This document shows, piece by piece, positions 1 to 6,454 of a stretch of DNA of 40,398 nt. The DNA comes from Thioalkalivibrio sp. (GTDB taxonomy: Bacteria > Pseudomonadota > Gammaproteobacteria > Ectothiorhodospirales > Ectothiorhodospiraceae), in the NCBI GenBank assembly GCA_007116035.1, contig SKJG01000107.1:1-40398 (forward strand), in the 5' to 3' direction. Under the pieces are notes generated by a model. It did no database searches and was not told where the DNA came from. It saw only the letters and a list, made by a program, of their open reading frames with translations. The position numbers were made by a program, and so were the translations under genes. Position 1 is the first letter of the stretch, and each line of letters begins with the position of its first letter.

Positions 1-69
1 ATTCTGTTCGATGATTAGGGCTGATGCGACCCCGGGTGTTCCGGAGGTCGAGCGCATAGGAGGTGATTC

Positions 70-1071
70 ATGATCCAGGCGTATGCGGCATTCGAGGCTG
101 GTGGTGAGCTGCGTCCCTTCGAGTACGACCCCGGGCCGCTGGGCACGGGCGAGGTCGAGATCGAAGTGGAGCATTGCGGCATCTGCCACAGTGACGTGAG
201 TATGCTCGACAATGCCTGGGGAATCAGCAGTTATCCTCTGGTGCCGGGGCACGAGGTGGTCGGTCGCATCGGTGCCGTGGGTCCGGGTGTCACCGGGCTT
301 GAGAGTGGCCAGCTGGTGGGGCTGGGCTGGCAGGCCGGCTACTGCATGCATTGCGATCCGTGTATGTCGGGGGACCATAATCTCTGCGCGCAGGCTCAGG
401 GAACGATCGTCGGGCACCACGGTGGTTTCGCTGACAAGGTGCGCGCTGCTGCCGCGAGTGTCGTGCCACTGCCGGAAGGCATCGACAGCGCCAGCGCCGG
501 TCCGCTGTTCTGCGGCGGCATTACCGTGTTCAATCCGCTGGTTCAGTACGACGTACCCCCAACCGCACGGGTGGGCGTGATCGGCATCGGCGGCCTCGGG
601 CACCTGGCACTGGGGTTCCTTAACGCCTGGGGCTGCGAGGTGACGGCATTCACTGCCAGCGAATCGAAGCGCGAGGAGGCGCTGCGCCTCGGTGCCCACC
701 ACACGCTGGACTCGCGGGATGCCAAGACGCTGGAGTCGGCGGCGAACCGCTTCGATTTGATCCTGTCCACCGTCAACGTGAAGCTCGACTGGAACGCCTA
801 CGTTGGCACGCTGAAACCCAAAGGGCGGCTCCACTTCGTTGGTGCTACCCTGGAGCCGATCGACCTTGCGGTTTTCCCACTGATCGCGGGTCAGCGGAGC
901 GTCTCCGGCTCCCCGGTCGGGAGCCCCGCGACCATCCAACGGATGCTTGAGTTCGCGGTCCGGCACGGCATCGCCCCGGTGACGGAGCACTTCCCCCTTG
1001 AGCGAGTCAACGACGCCATCGCCCACCTGCGCAGCGGGCAGGCGCGCTACCGCGTGGTGCTGGACCGTTGA
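70..1071 (+). CDS. Zinc-dependent alcohol dehydrogenase (MDR family)
   Basis: Probably a cytosolic NAD(P)-dependent alcohol/aldehyde oxidoreductase of the medium-chain dehydrogenase family. The 333-residue protein shows the catalytic zinc site HCGICHSD (Cys36, with His61-Glu62 in PGHE). The structural zinc cysteines follow at 92, 95, 98 and 106. A Rossmann nucleotide loop, GIGGLGHLA, lies near residue 173. The pattern is closest to the cinnamyl-alcohol/YahK-like branch, which usually uses NADP. The ATG is preceded by a near-perfect ribosome site, AGGAGGTGAT, at 58-67. No neighbour indicates the physiological substrate, so only the family is firm. Confidence 0.9.
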   Translation: MIQAYAAFEAGGELRPFEYDPGPLGTGEVEIEVEHCGICHSDVSMLDNAWGISSYPLVPGHEVVGRIGAVGPGVTGLESGQLVGLGWQAGYCMHCDPCMSGDHNLCAQAQGTIVGHHGGFADKVRAAAASVVPLPEGIDSASAGPLFCGGITVFNPLVQYDVPPTARVGVIGIGGLGHLALGFLNAWGCEVTAFTASESKREEALRLGAHHTLDSRDAKTLESAANRFDLILSTVNVKLDWNAYVGTLKPKGRLHFVGATLEPIDLAVFPLIAGQRSVSGSPVGSPATIQRMLEFAVRHGIAPVTEHFPLERVNDAIAHLRSGQARYRVVLDR

Positions 1072-1333
1072 AGCGACCCGGGGTGTTTCTCCGCAACGAA
1101 CGATCGGAAGTGGGACTCGTCTCTGGTCTCGTCCCCGGATACGCTTCTCATCGCGCACGGTCATGCCGAGGACTCCGCTGCGGTGGGCAGAGAAGAACTC
1201 CTGGTGGGCGTTGAACTCCTCAGGCAGGCCCGGTGTTTGATGCAGTCCCGGGGTGCCTGGATCATGGGCTTCAACCTCCTGGGGCCGTTGGTTGATTGAC
1301 GTGGCTCACGCACGGCCTTCGGACATATCGGCC

Positions 1334-1759
1334 ATGAGCAAGCGCGACAAGAAGGGTCGTGAAACCGTTGACGTCTGCCCTTGTGGGTCCGGGGCGGTGC
1401 GTGGAGTGTGTTGCGGACCCTATCTGGATGGGGATGCCGTCGCGCCCACCGCGGAGGCGCTGATGCGTTCGCGGTACTCGGCGTTCGTGGAGGGGCGCCG
1501 GAAGTACCTGCTGAGCACATGGGCCGAGGAGACGCGTCCGCAGGAGCTGGACCTCGACCCGGGGCAGCGCTGGCTCGGCCTCAGCATTCGCGCAACGTCC
1601 GCAGGCGGGGTGGCCGATGATGTCGGTGAGGTGGAGTTCGTGGCCCGATCCAGAATCGGAGGGCTTGGGCAGCGCCTGCACGAGCGCAGCCGGTTCCGGC
1701 GCGTGAACGGTCTGTGGGTCTACGTGGACGGAATCTTTCCGGACAAGGCGCCGGCGTGA
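1334..1759 (+). CDS. YchJ-like SEC-C motif protein (UPF0225)
   Basis: A 141-residue protein. It opens with a SEC-C type zinc motif (CPCGSG, then CCGPYLDG, residues about 15-35). The YchJ-family core follows: TAEALMRSRYSAFVEG near residue 41, then a tail with RSRFRR and LWVYVDG. The fold is NTF2-like, and the cellular role of the family is not established. I chose the ATG at 1334 because the family begins just before the cysteine motif; the frame stays open upstream to 1253, but that extension has no family character. The gene appears monocistronic. Confidence 0.8.
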   Translation: MSKRDKKGRETVDVCPCGSGAVRGVCCGPYLDGDAVAPTAEALMRSRYSAFVEGRRKYLLSTWAEETRPQELDLDPGQRWLGLSIRATSAGGVADDVGEVEFVARSRIGGLGQRLHERSRFRRVNGLWVYVDGIFPDKAPA

Positions 1760-1828
1760 TCGCTTGTCGTTCGCGGGCGGCTGGGCAAGCTCAGCAGCTT
1801 TACCTGGTCAGATAGGTCCTCAACGCGA

Positions 1829-2683
1829 TTGAACAGCGGGCGCGCAGAACGGTTGGAGGAACTCGGTGTTCTTCTGGCGGCAGGTGTGGATACCGACCGT
1901 GCCCTTGGGATCGTCGGCGCCGGCAACCGTCGCGGGCGCGTGACTGAGCACCTGGTGGAGCAGGGTCTGGTGCTCCCGCAGGAACGGCCGATGATCGAAC
2001 GGATGCTCGAAGTCGGACGCCTGGACCGCGGGCTGCGCCACCTCGGCTCGGACCTCCGTCGTGAGGCGCGCCTGGTCGGTTGGATCAAGGGGCGGCTGGC
2101 GCTGCCGGTGGCCATCTGGGCGCTAGCGATTCTGATCGCGCCATTGCCGGCACTGTTCGGCGGCGACCTGAACCTCGCTGGGTACGCTGGGGCGGTCTTT
2201 CGGCCACTGCTTCTGACCGCGGCCCTGCTCTGGTTGGGTTTCCGCTACTGGCGCAGCTTGCTCGATGGCTCCCGCACGTTGCCTCTGCTTGCGGGCCGGC
2301 CTCCGGTCCCTGGCCTGCGGCTGCCCTTCCTGCGCGCGCTGCACGAGTTGCTGGCAGCGGGCAAGGACGCGGAACAGGCACTCCTGGCTCTGTCACGCGG
2401 TGCTTCCGGTGAGTGGCGCCGGCGGCTGGACGCGGCCAGGGCCGACATCCGTGGCGGCGCCGGTCTGGTCAGCGCTCTTGCGCGTCACGGCCTGCTGCAC
2501 CGCCGGCACGACGTGCCGCTACTCTCCGCGGGCGAAACGGCCGGCCGTCTCGTGCAGGCCCTCGAGCACCGCGTGGGCCAGTTGTGCCAGGAACGCGATC
2601 TGCGCAGGGAGATGGTCGCCGAGTGGCTGCCTCGGGGTGTCTATTTCCTGATCCTGCTGCACCTGGCGCGCGGGTTTCTCTGA
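1829..2683 (+). CDS. Type II secretion F-domain membrane protein (GspF/PilC-like), orphan
   Basis: A 284-residue protein with the two-repeat architecture of GspF/PilC inner-membrane platform proteins. A first F-like segment covers about residues 8-75 (LEELGVLLAAGVDTDRAL). Two hydrophobic spans lie near 90-112 and 120-142. A second F-like segment covers about 155-255 (RALHELLAAGKDAEQALLAL, later LLSAGETAGRLVQAL), and the C-terminus is hydrophobic. It is shorter than a usual GspF (about 400 residues), and no ATPase, pseudopilin or secretin gene lies nearby, so its role is unclear. The start is a TTG at 1829, the only plausible start before the first repeat; it is uncertain because no strong ribosome site precedes it. 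Confidence 0.6.
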   Translation: MNSGRAERLEELGVLLAAGVDTDRALGIVGAGNRRGRVTEHLVEQGLVLPQERPMIERMLEVGRLDRGLRHLGSDLRREARLVGWIKGRLALPVAIWALAILIAPLPALFGGDLNLAGYAGAVFRPLLLTAALLWLGFRYWRSLLDGSRTLPLLAGRPPVPGLRLPFLRALHELLAAGKDAEQALLALSRGASGEWRRRLDAARADIRGGAGLVSALARHGLLHRRHDVPLLSAGETAGRLVQALEHRVGQLCQERDLRREMVAEWLPRGVYFLILLHLARGFL

Positions 2684-2692
2684 GCGCTGGCT

Positions 2693-2709
2693 TGCCCGGG
2701 GACCGGGCA
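2693..2709 (+). terminator. Hairpin after the F-domain gene
   Basis: A perfect 7-bp stem (TGCCCGG / CCGGGCA) with a GGA loop lies 10 bases after the stop codon at 2683. It has no T-run, so a factor-independent terminator role is only possible. Confidence 0.35.
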
Positions 2710-2836
2710 TCCCCACCTGGATAAGGCCACGGGTCAACCGCTTTCCCGCTTTCCGGCTTTCGCGGGATGGCGGACACGGTCCAGCGGTGTGTCCAGGGAT
2801 GCTGCGCTCGCGCGCGGGATGATCTATCATTCACCT

Positions 2837-2890
2837 GCGCCGATTTGAAACGATTCAGCTTGCGGGCGCCTGACAAATGCGGCTAAAGCG
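2837..2890 (+). promoter_or_regulatory. SAM-II riboswitch aptamer, copy 1
   Basis: The sequence matches the SAM-II (metA/SAM-alpha) pattern: a P1 strand, GATTTg..., gCTTGC, the P1 partner, tgAcAAAtGc and GCTAAA. P1 pairs GCGCC (2837-2841) with GGCGC (2865-2869). The loop starts GATTTGAAA and ends CTTGCG. The 3' segment GCTAAAGCG is at 2882-2890 and in the known fold takes part in the ligand-binding pseudoknot. P1 bases differ from copies 2 and 3 but keep pairing, which supports a real RNA. SAM-II elements switch genes off when S-adenosylmethionine is abundant. This copy is coupled to the terminator at 2902-2935. Confidence 0.85.
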
Positions 2891-2901
2891 ATTCCGACAG
2901 G

Positions 2902-2935
2902 AGCCTGCTTTAGCGAACGCTGAACAGGCTTTTTT
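2902..2935 (+). terminator. Intrinsic terminator, probable SAM-II expression platform
   Basis: AGCCTG (2902-2907) pairs with CAGGCT (2925-2930). The stem continues inward as TTTAGCG/CGCTGAA with one bulged C, and six T's run from 2930 to 2935. The bases GCTTTAGC (2907-2914) in the 5' arm are exactly complementary to GCTAAAGC (2882-2889) at the aptamer's 3' end. Ligand binding would hold the aptamer strand and let the terminator form; without ligand the strand could pair with the 5' arm and prevent termination. The pairing is seen in the sequence; the switching is inferred. Confidence 0.8.
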
Positions 2936-2956
2936 GTTGGGCCCACGGATGGGTGA

Positions 2957-3006
2957 CCGCCGATTTATGACCTACTTGCGGGCGGGATAGAAATACAGCT
3001 AAAGCG
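2957..3006 (+). promoter_or_regulatory. SAM-II riboswitch aptamer, copy 2
   Basis: A second aptamer lies 22 bases after the T-run of copy 1's terminator. P1 pairs CCGCC (2957-2961) with GGCGG (2981-2985), a compensated change from copy 1. The conserved loop start GATTTA, CTTGCG, the segment GATAGAAATACA and GCTAAAGCG (2998-3006) are all present. Downstream, GTGCCCC (about 3018) can pair with GGGGCGC (about 3054) just before the ribosome site of the gene at 3072. Unlike copy 3, no CGCTTTA sequence lies in that hairpin loop, so the switching device is less clear here. From CTTGCG onward it is nearly identical to copy 3. Confidence 0.85.
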
Positions 3007-3071
3007 GCGACGGTCCCGTGCCCCAGGATCTTCTCCCGCCGGATCTCCGATGGGGCGCATAGGAGACCGCG

Positions 3072-3263
3072 ATGAAGGCCATTCCCGCAGTGCCCGGGCG
3101 CGACCCGGACTTCCCGAGCCGTTCCGATTCCGAGAATCCCCGGCCGGCGCCCGCTGCCGCCGCCGGGAGCGTCTGGCTGCTGGACCCGTCCCGCATCGGG
3201 CATCTGCCCGCCTGCCTGCGGGCGCTGGGCGCGCAAAGGATGCACGAGGGGAGGGAGGACTGA
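3072..3263 (+). CDS. Small hypothetical protein, first gene of a three-gene cassette
   Basis: A 63-residue protein I do not recognise. It is rich in Pro, Ala and Arg in its first half (RPAPAAAAG) and ends in a short segment, DPSRIGHLPACLRALG, that could be helical. It starts at an ATG preceded by AGGAGA and stops one base before the next gene, which suggests co-translation. It lies directly downstream of SAM-II copy 2 and its hairpin. High-GC open frames of this length can be spurious; the ribosome site and tight linkage to the next gene are the main support. Confidence 0.5.
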   Translation: MKAIPAVPGRDPDFPSRSDSENPRPAPAAAAGSVWLLDPSRIGHLPACLRALGAQRMHEGRED

Positions 3264-3264
3264 C

Positions 3265-3585
3265 ATGTGGCCCTTCGCGACCCGCGGCAGCCGTTTCCTG
3301 GGCGATGCCGCCGCCCGCTACCCCAGCCGCCTCGAACCGCGCGACTTCGCCCGCAACGACGCGGTGATCAAGCTCTGGCTTCCCGAGAAGCTGCTCGCGG
3401 CGATCGACGTGCTCTGTGGCGCCCACGACGCCAGCCGCCCGGATGTGCTGCGCTGGATCCTGTTCGAGCACGCCCATGGCCGCACCGAGCTTGCACACCT
3501 GCGCCGCCGCGCCGGTCCCGAACCGCCTGCCGATGACGAGGCGGGACCTGATATCCGTTGCTCGCCCCAGCGGCGCGCCGCCTGA
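3265..3585 (+). CDS. Ribbon-helix-helix-like small protein
   Basis: A 106-residue protein. Residues about 31-75 look like a ribbon-helix-helix module: a beta-like strand VIKLWLPEKL, helix LLAAIDVLC, a turn with SRPDVLRWI, and a second helix ending FEHAHGR. Such proteins are usually dimeric DNA-binding regulators or antitoxins; which applies here is unknown. A GGAGGG ribosome site sits in the end of the preceding gene. The following gene starts 16 bases later and encodes a second protein of similar type. No toxin-like partner is obvious. Confidence 0.6.
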   Translation: MWPFATRGSRFLGDAAARYPSRLEPRDFARNDAVIKLWLPEKLLAAIDVLCGAHDASRPDVLRWILFEHAHGRTELAHLRRRAGPEPPADDEAGPDIRCSPQRRAA

Positions 3586-3601
3586 ACCGGGGAGGGAGAC
3601 G

Positions 3602-3865
3602 GTGAACCGAAATTACCCGTGGGAACCGCGGCGGCAGCCACTGTTCAGCACCGGCCGTGCCGTCAACGCCCACCATCTCGGCAAGGCCACCGAGAACGTG
3701 AAGCGCGAGGTCCCGCAGGCGCTGAAGCAGGAGCTCGAGACCCTCGCCGCTCAGGCGGGCGAGCCCCTGTCCGACTACCTCCGCGGCGTCCTCGCCCGGC
3801 AACTGCTGGGCGAGGGTTTCTACCGACGCTGGCAAGCAGCCCTCACCAAAGCCCGTACACAGTAG
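3602..3865 (+). CDS. Second ribbon-helix-helix-like small protein
   Basis: An 87-residue protein. I chose the GTG at 3602, preceded by GGGGAGGGAGA, because coding character begins there; the frame remains open upstream but overlaps the preceding gene. The middle (residues about 31-70) reads KREVPQALKQELETLA, then GEPLSDYLRGVLARQLLG: a strand-helix-helix order typical of RHH/CopG-like proteins. It may work with the protein encoded at 3265-3585. Its stop codon overlaps a REP-like palindrome. Function unknown. Confidence 0.6.
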   Translation: MNRNYPWEPRRQPLFSTGRAVNAHHLGKATENVKREVPQALKQELETLAAQAGEPLSDYLRGVLARQLLGEGFYRRWQAALTKARTQ

Positions 3866-3884
3866 GAGCGGCCTCTGGCCGCGA
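3862..3884 (+). repeat. REP-like palindrome
   Basis: GTAGGAGCGGCC...GGCCGCGAT contains a 6-bp stem, GCGGCC/GGCCGC, around TCT. The head GTAGGAGCGG and tail CGCGAT resemble repetitive extragenic palindromes of Pseudomonas-type genomes. It begins at the stop codon of the gene before it and could also protect or end that transcript. Confidence 0.5.
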
Positions 3885-3977
3885 TTGCGGTCGCCGCCAT
3901 ATGCGGGGATTTTCTCCCGCCCCAACCATGACAAGACTACCCTGACCACGATGAAGCACAGCCCCACGGACGGGGCG

Positions 3978-4028
3978 CCGCCGATTTAAGCACCAACTTG
4001 CGGGCGGGATAGAAATGCAGCTAAAGCG
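3978..4028 (+). promoter_or_regulatory. SAM-II riboswitch aptamer, copy 3
   Basis: P1 pairs CCGCC (3978-3982) with GGCGG (4003-4007). The loop begins GATTTAAGC and ends CTTGCG; then come GATAGAAATGCA and GCTAAAGCG (4020-4028). From CTTGCG through the following GCGACGGTCC it is nearly identical to copy 2, so the two are recent duplicates. It sits 63 bases upstream of the gene at 4092, with a hairpin between them that ends at the ribosome site. Confidence 0.85.
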
Positions 4029-4039
4029 GCGACGGTCCG

Positions 4040-4085
4040 AGGCCCCGGGATCGCCACTCGCTTTACACTCCTGGGGCCTGAGGGG
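4040..4085 (+). promoter_or_regulatory. Hairpin next to the ribosome site, probable SAM-II expression platform
   Basis: AGGCCCCGGG (4040-4049) pairs with CCTGGGGCCT (4070-4079), immediately followed by the ribosome site GAGGGG (4080-4085) for the ATG at 4092. The loop contains CGCTTTA (4059-4065), exactly complementary to TAAAGCG (4022-4028) of copy 3. Competition between these pairings could couple ligand binding to translation start. There is no T-run, so translational control is likelier than termination. The direction of control is inferred. Confidence 0.55.
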
Positions 4086-4091
4086 ATTGTC

Positions 4092-4739
4092 ATGAGCCTT
4101 CGTTGCAAGCAGGGCGACCTTTACCGCCCCTCCAGCTACTTCCGGCCCCAGCCACTGGAAGAGTACGTCCTGTCCCGCGTGAAGGGCGCCCTGGTCAAGG
4201 CGCACCTGCGTGAACTGCTGGACTGCGACCGGCACGACGAGGTCGCCCGCCTGCTACGCGAAGAGGGGGTTCCCGAAGACGAGTGTCGGGCACTGGGCAG
4301 CGTGCACCCGCTGTTCATGGGCGGCAACTACCTGCCCAAGCTCAGGCCCCGAGAAGTGGAGATCGCCCGGATCTTCATCCAGTCCACCACCGGGGATGTG
4401 ACCGCCGTGCACGCCCAGCCGCACGAAGGGCGCATCCGCTACCGGGTGGTGGATGAGTACAACGGCGACACCCTGAGAAAGAGCAAGGCCCGGTGCAAGT
4501 CGGACGTCCCGCTGACCCTCAACGAGTTGTACGACTTCTTCACCGGCGCCTGGCCATTGCACCAGGTGCTGGACATGAACTTCCAGGGCGACGTGGGGGG
4601 CATGCTCGGGTTCTTCGTCGCCGAGTTCGACTTCTACCCTGGCCTGGAAGCTTTGTGCCGGCAGCGAGTGCTGGAGGCCTTCCCGAAGCAGGACGAGGAC
4701 GAGCAGGAAGACGACGACGCCGGCGAGGTCGGGAACTGA
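4092..4739 (+). CDS. Conserved protein of unknown function
   Basis: A 215-residue soluble protein with no signal peptide or membrane segment. Recognisable blocks are GGNYLPKLRPREVEIARI (about 76-93), STTGDVTAVHA, YRVVDEYNGDT, LTLNELYDFF and VLDMNF. I believe these recur in hypothetical proteins of several proteobacteria, but I cannot name a family. The C-terminus is very acidic (DEDEQEDDDAGE). The ATG follows GAGGGG at good spacing, and the gene is preceded by SAM-II copy 3. Immediately after its TGA the same frame stays open for 39 codons with protein-like composition. Whether it relates to methionine or SAM metabolism is unknown. Confidence 0.7.
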   Translation: MSLRCKQGDLYRPSSYFRPQPLEEYVLSRVKGALVKAHLRELLDCDRHDEVARLLREEGVPEDECRALGSVHPLFMGGNYLPKLRPREVEIARIFIQSTTGDVTAVHAQPHEGRIRYRVVDEYNGDTLRKSKARCKSDVPLTLNELYDFFTGAWPLHQVLDMNFQGDVGGMLGFFVAEFDFYPGLEALCRQRVLEAFPKQDEDEQEDDDAGEVGN

Positions 4740-4859
4740 CCCGCCCCGGCGGATCCTAACGATTTCGCGGCCGAACTCCGCATCCCGGTGGAGGAAGCGA
4801 ACGCGATCGCAGAGGAAAACGGCTGGACCATCCGTTTCGTGCGGGAGGGTGCTGTATGA
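4740..4859 (+). other. In-frame coding-like fragment after the TGA of the preceding gene
   Basis: Directly after the stop at 4737-4739 the same frame continues for 39 codons to a TGA at 4857-4859. The central part reads IPVEEANAIAEENGWTIRF and looks like the end of a real protein domain. No start codon with a ribosome site is visible. It may be a relic of another gene or the lost end of the 4092 gene. Its stop overlaps the ATG of the metK relic. Confidence 0.35.
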
Positions 4860-5032
4860 GGCACGGCTCCCTACTGTTCACCTCCGAGTCGGTCTCCGAG
4901 GGACACCCGGCCAAGATCGCTGACTAGATCTCCGATCGTGTCCTCGACGCCTCTCTCGCCTGCGACCCGGACGCCTGGATCGCTTGCGAGGCCCTTTCTG
5001 GGAACGGACTGAAGGGGTGGCTCAGTCTGTGA
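4856..5032 (+). pseudogene. metK: metK 5' relic (S-adenosylmethionine synthetase)
   Basis: The first codons encode LFTSESVSEGHP, the near-invariant N-terminal signature of MetK. Next is AKIAD, where the family has DKIAD, so the conserved Asp is Ala. An in-frame TAG (4925-4927) then stands where the family has Gln (ADQISD). Reading on gives ISDRVLDA and DPDAWIACE, still aligned with MetK, before similarity ends near 4990; the frame stops at 5030-5032. Only about 45 of roughly 390 codons remain. The relic is dead by its nonsense codon and truncation. A functional metK must lie elsewhere. Confidence 0.85.
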
Positions 5033-5145
5033 GCCACCCGGTGGCGTATCCTCGTGGCGGGGGTGCATGGATCTCTTGCGCATCGTCTACCCCGGCAGAC
5101 GTGGAGCGGCCCGGGGATAGAGAGTCATTCAACTGAGGAGAAAAA

Positions 5146-6198
5146 ATGGTTCGGTCGATTTGGGGCCCGACAGGACTGGTGTTGCTGTTCTTTCTCACCG
5201 GATGCGGTGGAGACGGAGGTGGGGGCGAGTTGGGCTGGTCGCTGATGACGCTCACCTCGGAAAACTCGCCCACTGTGGCCACTGCCGCGTGGGGCGCGCT
5301 GGCAAGCGGAGAACTTCTGCTCGATGACGACCTGCTGCCTCTGCAGGTAATGGGCACCGAACCGGAGAATTCTGCGACCGTCAGGCAGCTGTCGATCCTG
5401 CGCGGGGGGACTGCAACGACCCGTGGATACCTCGAACGGTCCGAGCCGCTCGTCCCGCTTGCGGAGCCGGGCGATCTCGCGCTCTCGCCGCAGGCCACGG
5501 AGACGGTTTCGTGCTCGATCAGCGGCAGCGTCGTGATCGGCAAGACGGGCGAGACTTCGGGTTACGCGGAATTCCGGGACTGTACCGAGTTTGAGGAAGG
5601 GGTGTACTTCCGGCTGAACGGGCGGGTGGAGCTCGGCAACGTGCAGCTCTCCGAGGACTCGTGTGTCCACAGGTTCTCGGCGACGATCCGCTTCCGTGAC
5701 CTGTCCGCTTCGATCTACGAAACCCTGGGCGGGTCGGTGTTGGAGAGAGTCGCCATCAACGGCTCGGCCAATGTGTCTGAGGTCGACGACTTCTGCGGGG
5801 GCGTGTACAGCCTGCGTCTCGACGGCCGGAGCCTGAGTTTCCGCACGCTGAGTGAGTCGATCGTGTATTCCAACTTTGACCTGCGCGGAAAAGATACCGG
5901 CTCATACTGGGAGGACGACATCCGCGTAACCCTGGACGTCGGTTCCCTGCCGGGAAGCATCACAGTGACCACGCCCCAGCCCCTGAGGAGTTTCTGGTAC
6001 GAAACCTATCCGTACGAAGGGCAGGTACGGTTGACCGGCGCTGGAGGCGGATACCTGCTGGCCACTGTCAATGCCAGTTCTGGCCCCGCCGCCGTCTCCA
6101 TCGTTGGTGATCTCAACAACGACGGGGCGCTGGACTGCGTGCCCGAGGTGTCCTGGGAGCAGATCGTGGAGGGATCGTGGTCCTGCGCAACACCCTGA
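5146..6198 (+). CDS. Putative lipoprotein of unknown function
   Basis: A 350-residue protein with a lipoprotein signal: a short charged start, hydrophobic GLVLLFFL and a lipobox LTGC at residues about 18-21, followed by a Gly/Asp-rich linker GGDGGGGE. The mature part is probably beta-rich, with several cysteines, and ends with a DLNNDGALDC segment like a calcium-binding or dockerin-type loop. The ATG has GAGGAG just upstream. A membrane-anchored periplasmic protein is likely; I recognise no family. Coding sequence starts 113 bases after the metK relic ends. Confidence 0.7.
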   Translation: MVRSIWGPTGLVLLFFLTGCGGDGGGGELGWSLMTLTSENSPTVATAAWGALASGELLLDDDLLPLQVMGTEPENSATVRQLSILRGGTATTRGYLERSEPLVPLAEPGDLALSPQATETVSCSISGSVVIGKTGETSGYAEFRDCTEFEEGVYFRLNGRVELGNVQLSEDSCVHRFSATIRFRDLSASIYETLGGSVLERVAINGSANVSEVDDFCGGVYSLRLDGRSLSFRTLSESIVYSNFDLRGKDTGSYWEDDIRVTLDVGSLPGSITVTTPQPLRSFWYETYPYEGQVRLTGAGGGYLLATVNASSGPAAVSIVGDLNNDGALDCVPEVSWEQIVEGSWSCATP

Positions 6199-6454
6199 AG
6201 CGCGACGGGTCCGGGGGAAGGTATCGCTTATGGCATTCGTGCCAATGTGCGAGACTTGACCGCAGGTTTCCTGCGACGGTGCAGGGTCGGATGGATACCG
6301 AGGGGAACCACTAGGGATGTGAGGTGCTGTCTTGGCACGAGACAGCATAGTGCGGGCGGTTCGACCTCGCAGCATGTTATGGTCAGCGCCGGTCGCCGGG
6401 GATGGGTGGCGGATCACGGGCCGGGATTGCCCTTGATTTGGGGGTCTGTGCACC

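Noticed and set aside
1072-1333. Possible gene remnant between the dehydrogenase and the YchJ-like gene
   Set aside because: A minus-strand frame with segments such as GLPEEFNAHQEFF looks faintly protein-like, but I could link it to no family and found no start.
2837-4028. The repeated elements as insertion-sequence ends, REP elements or a CRISPR array
   Set aside because: They are direct, irregularly spaced and fit the SAM-II secondary structure with compensating changes in P1. There are no spacers of uniform length and no transposase.
6323-6343. Small hairpin GCTGTCT...AGACAGC before the DUF2075 helicase gene
   Set aside because: It is a 7-bp stem with no T-run and no relation to a ribosome site or a known RNA class, so it is not listed as a feature.
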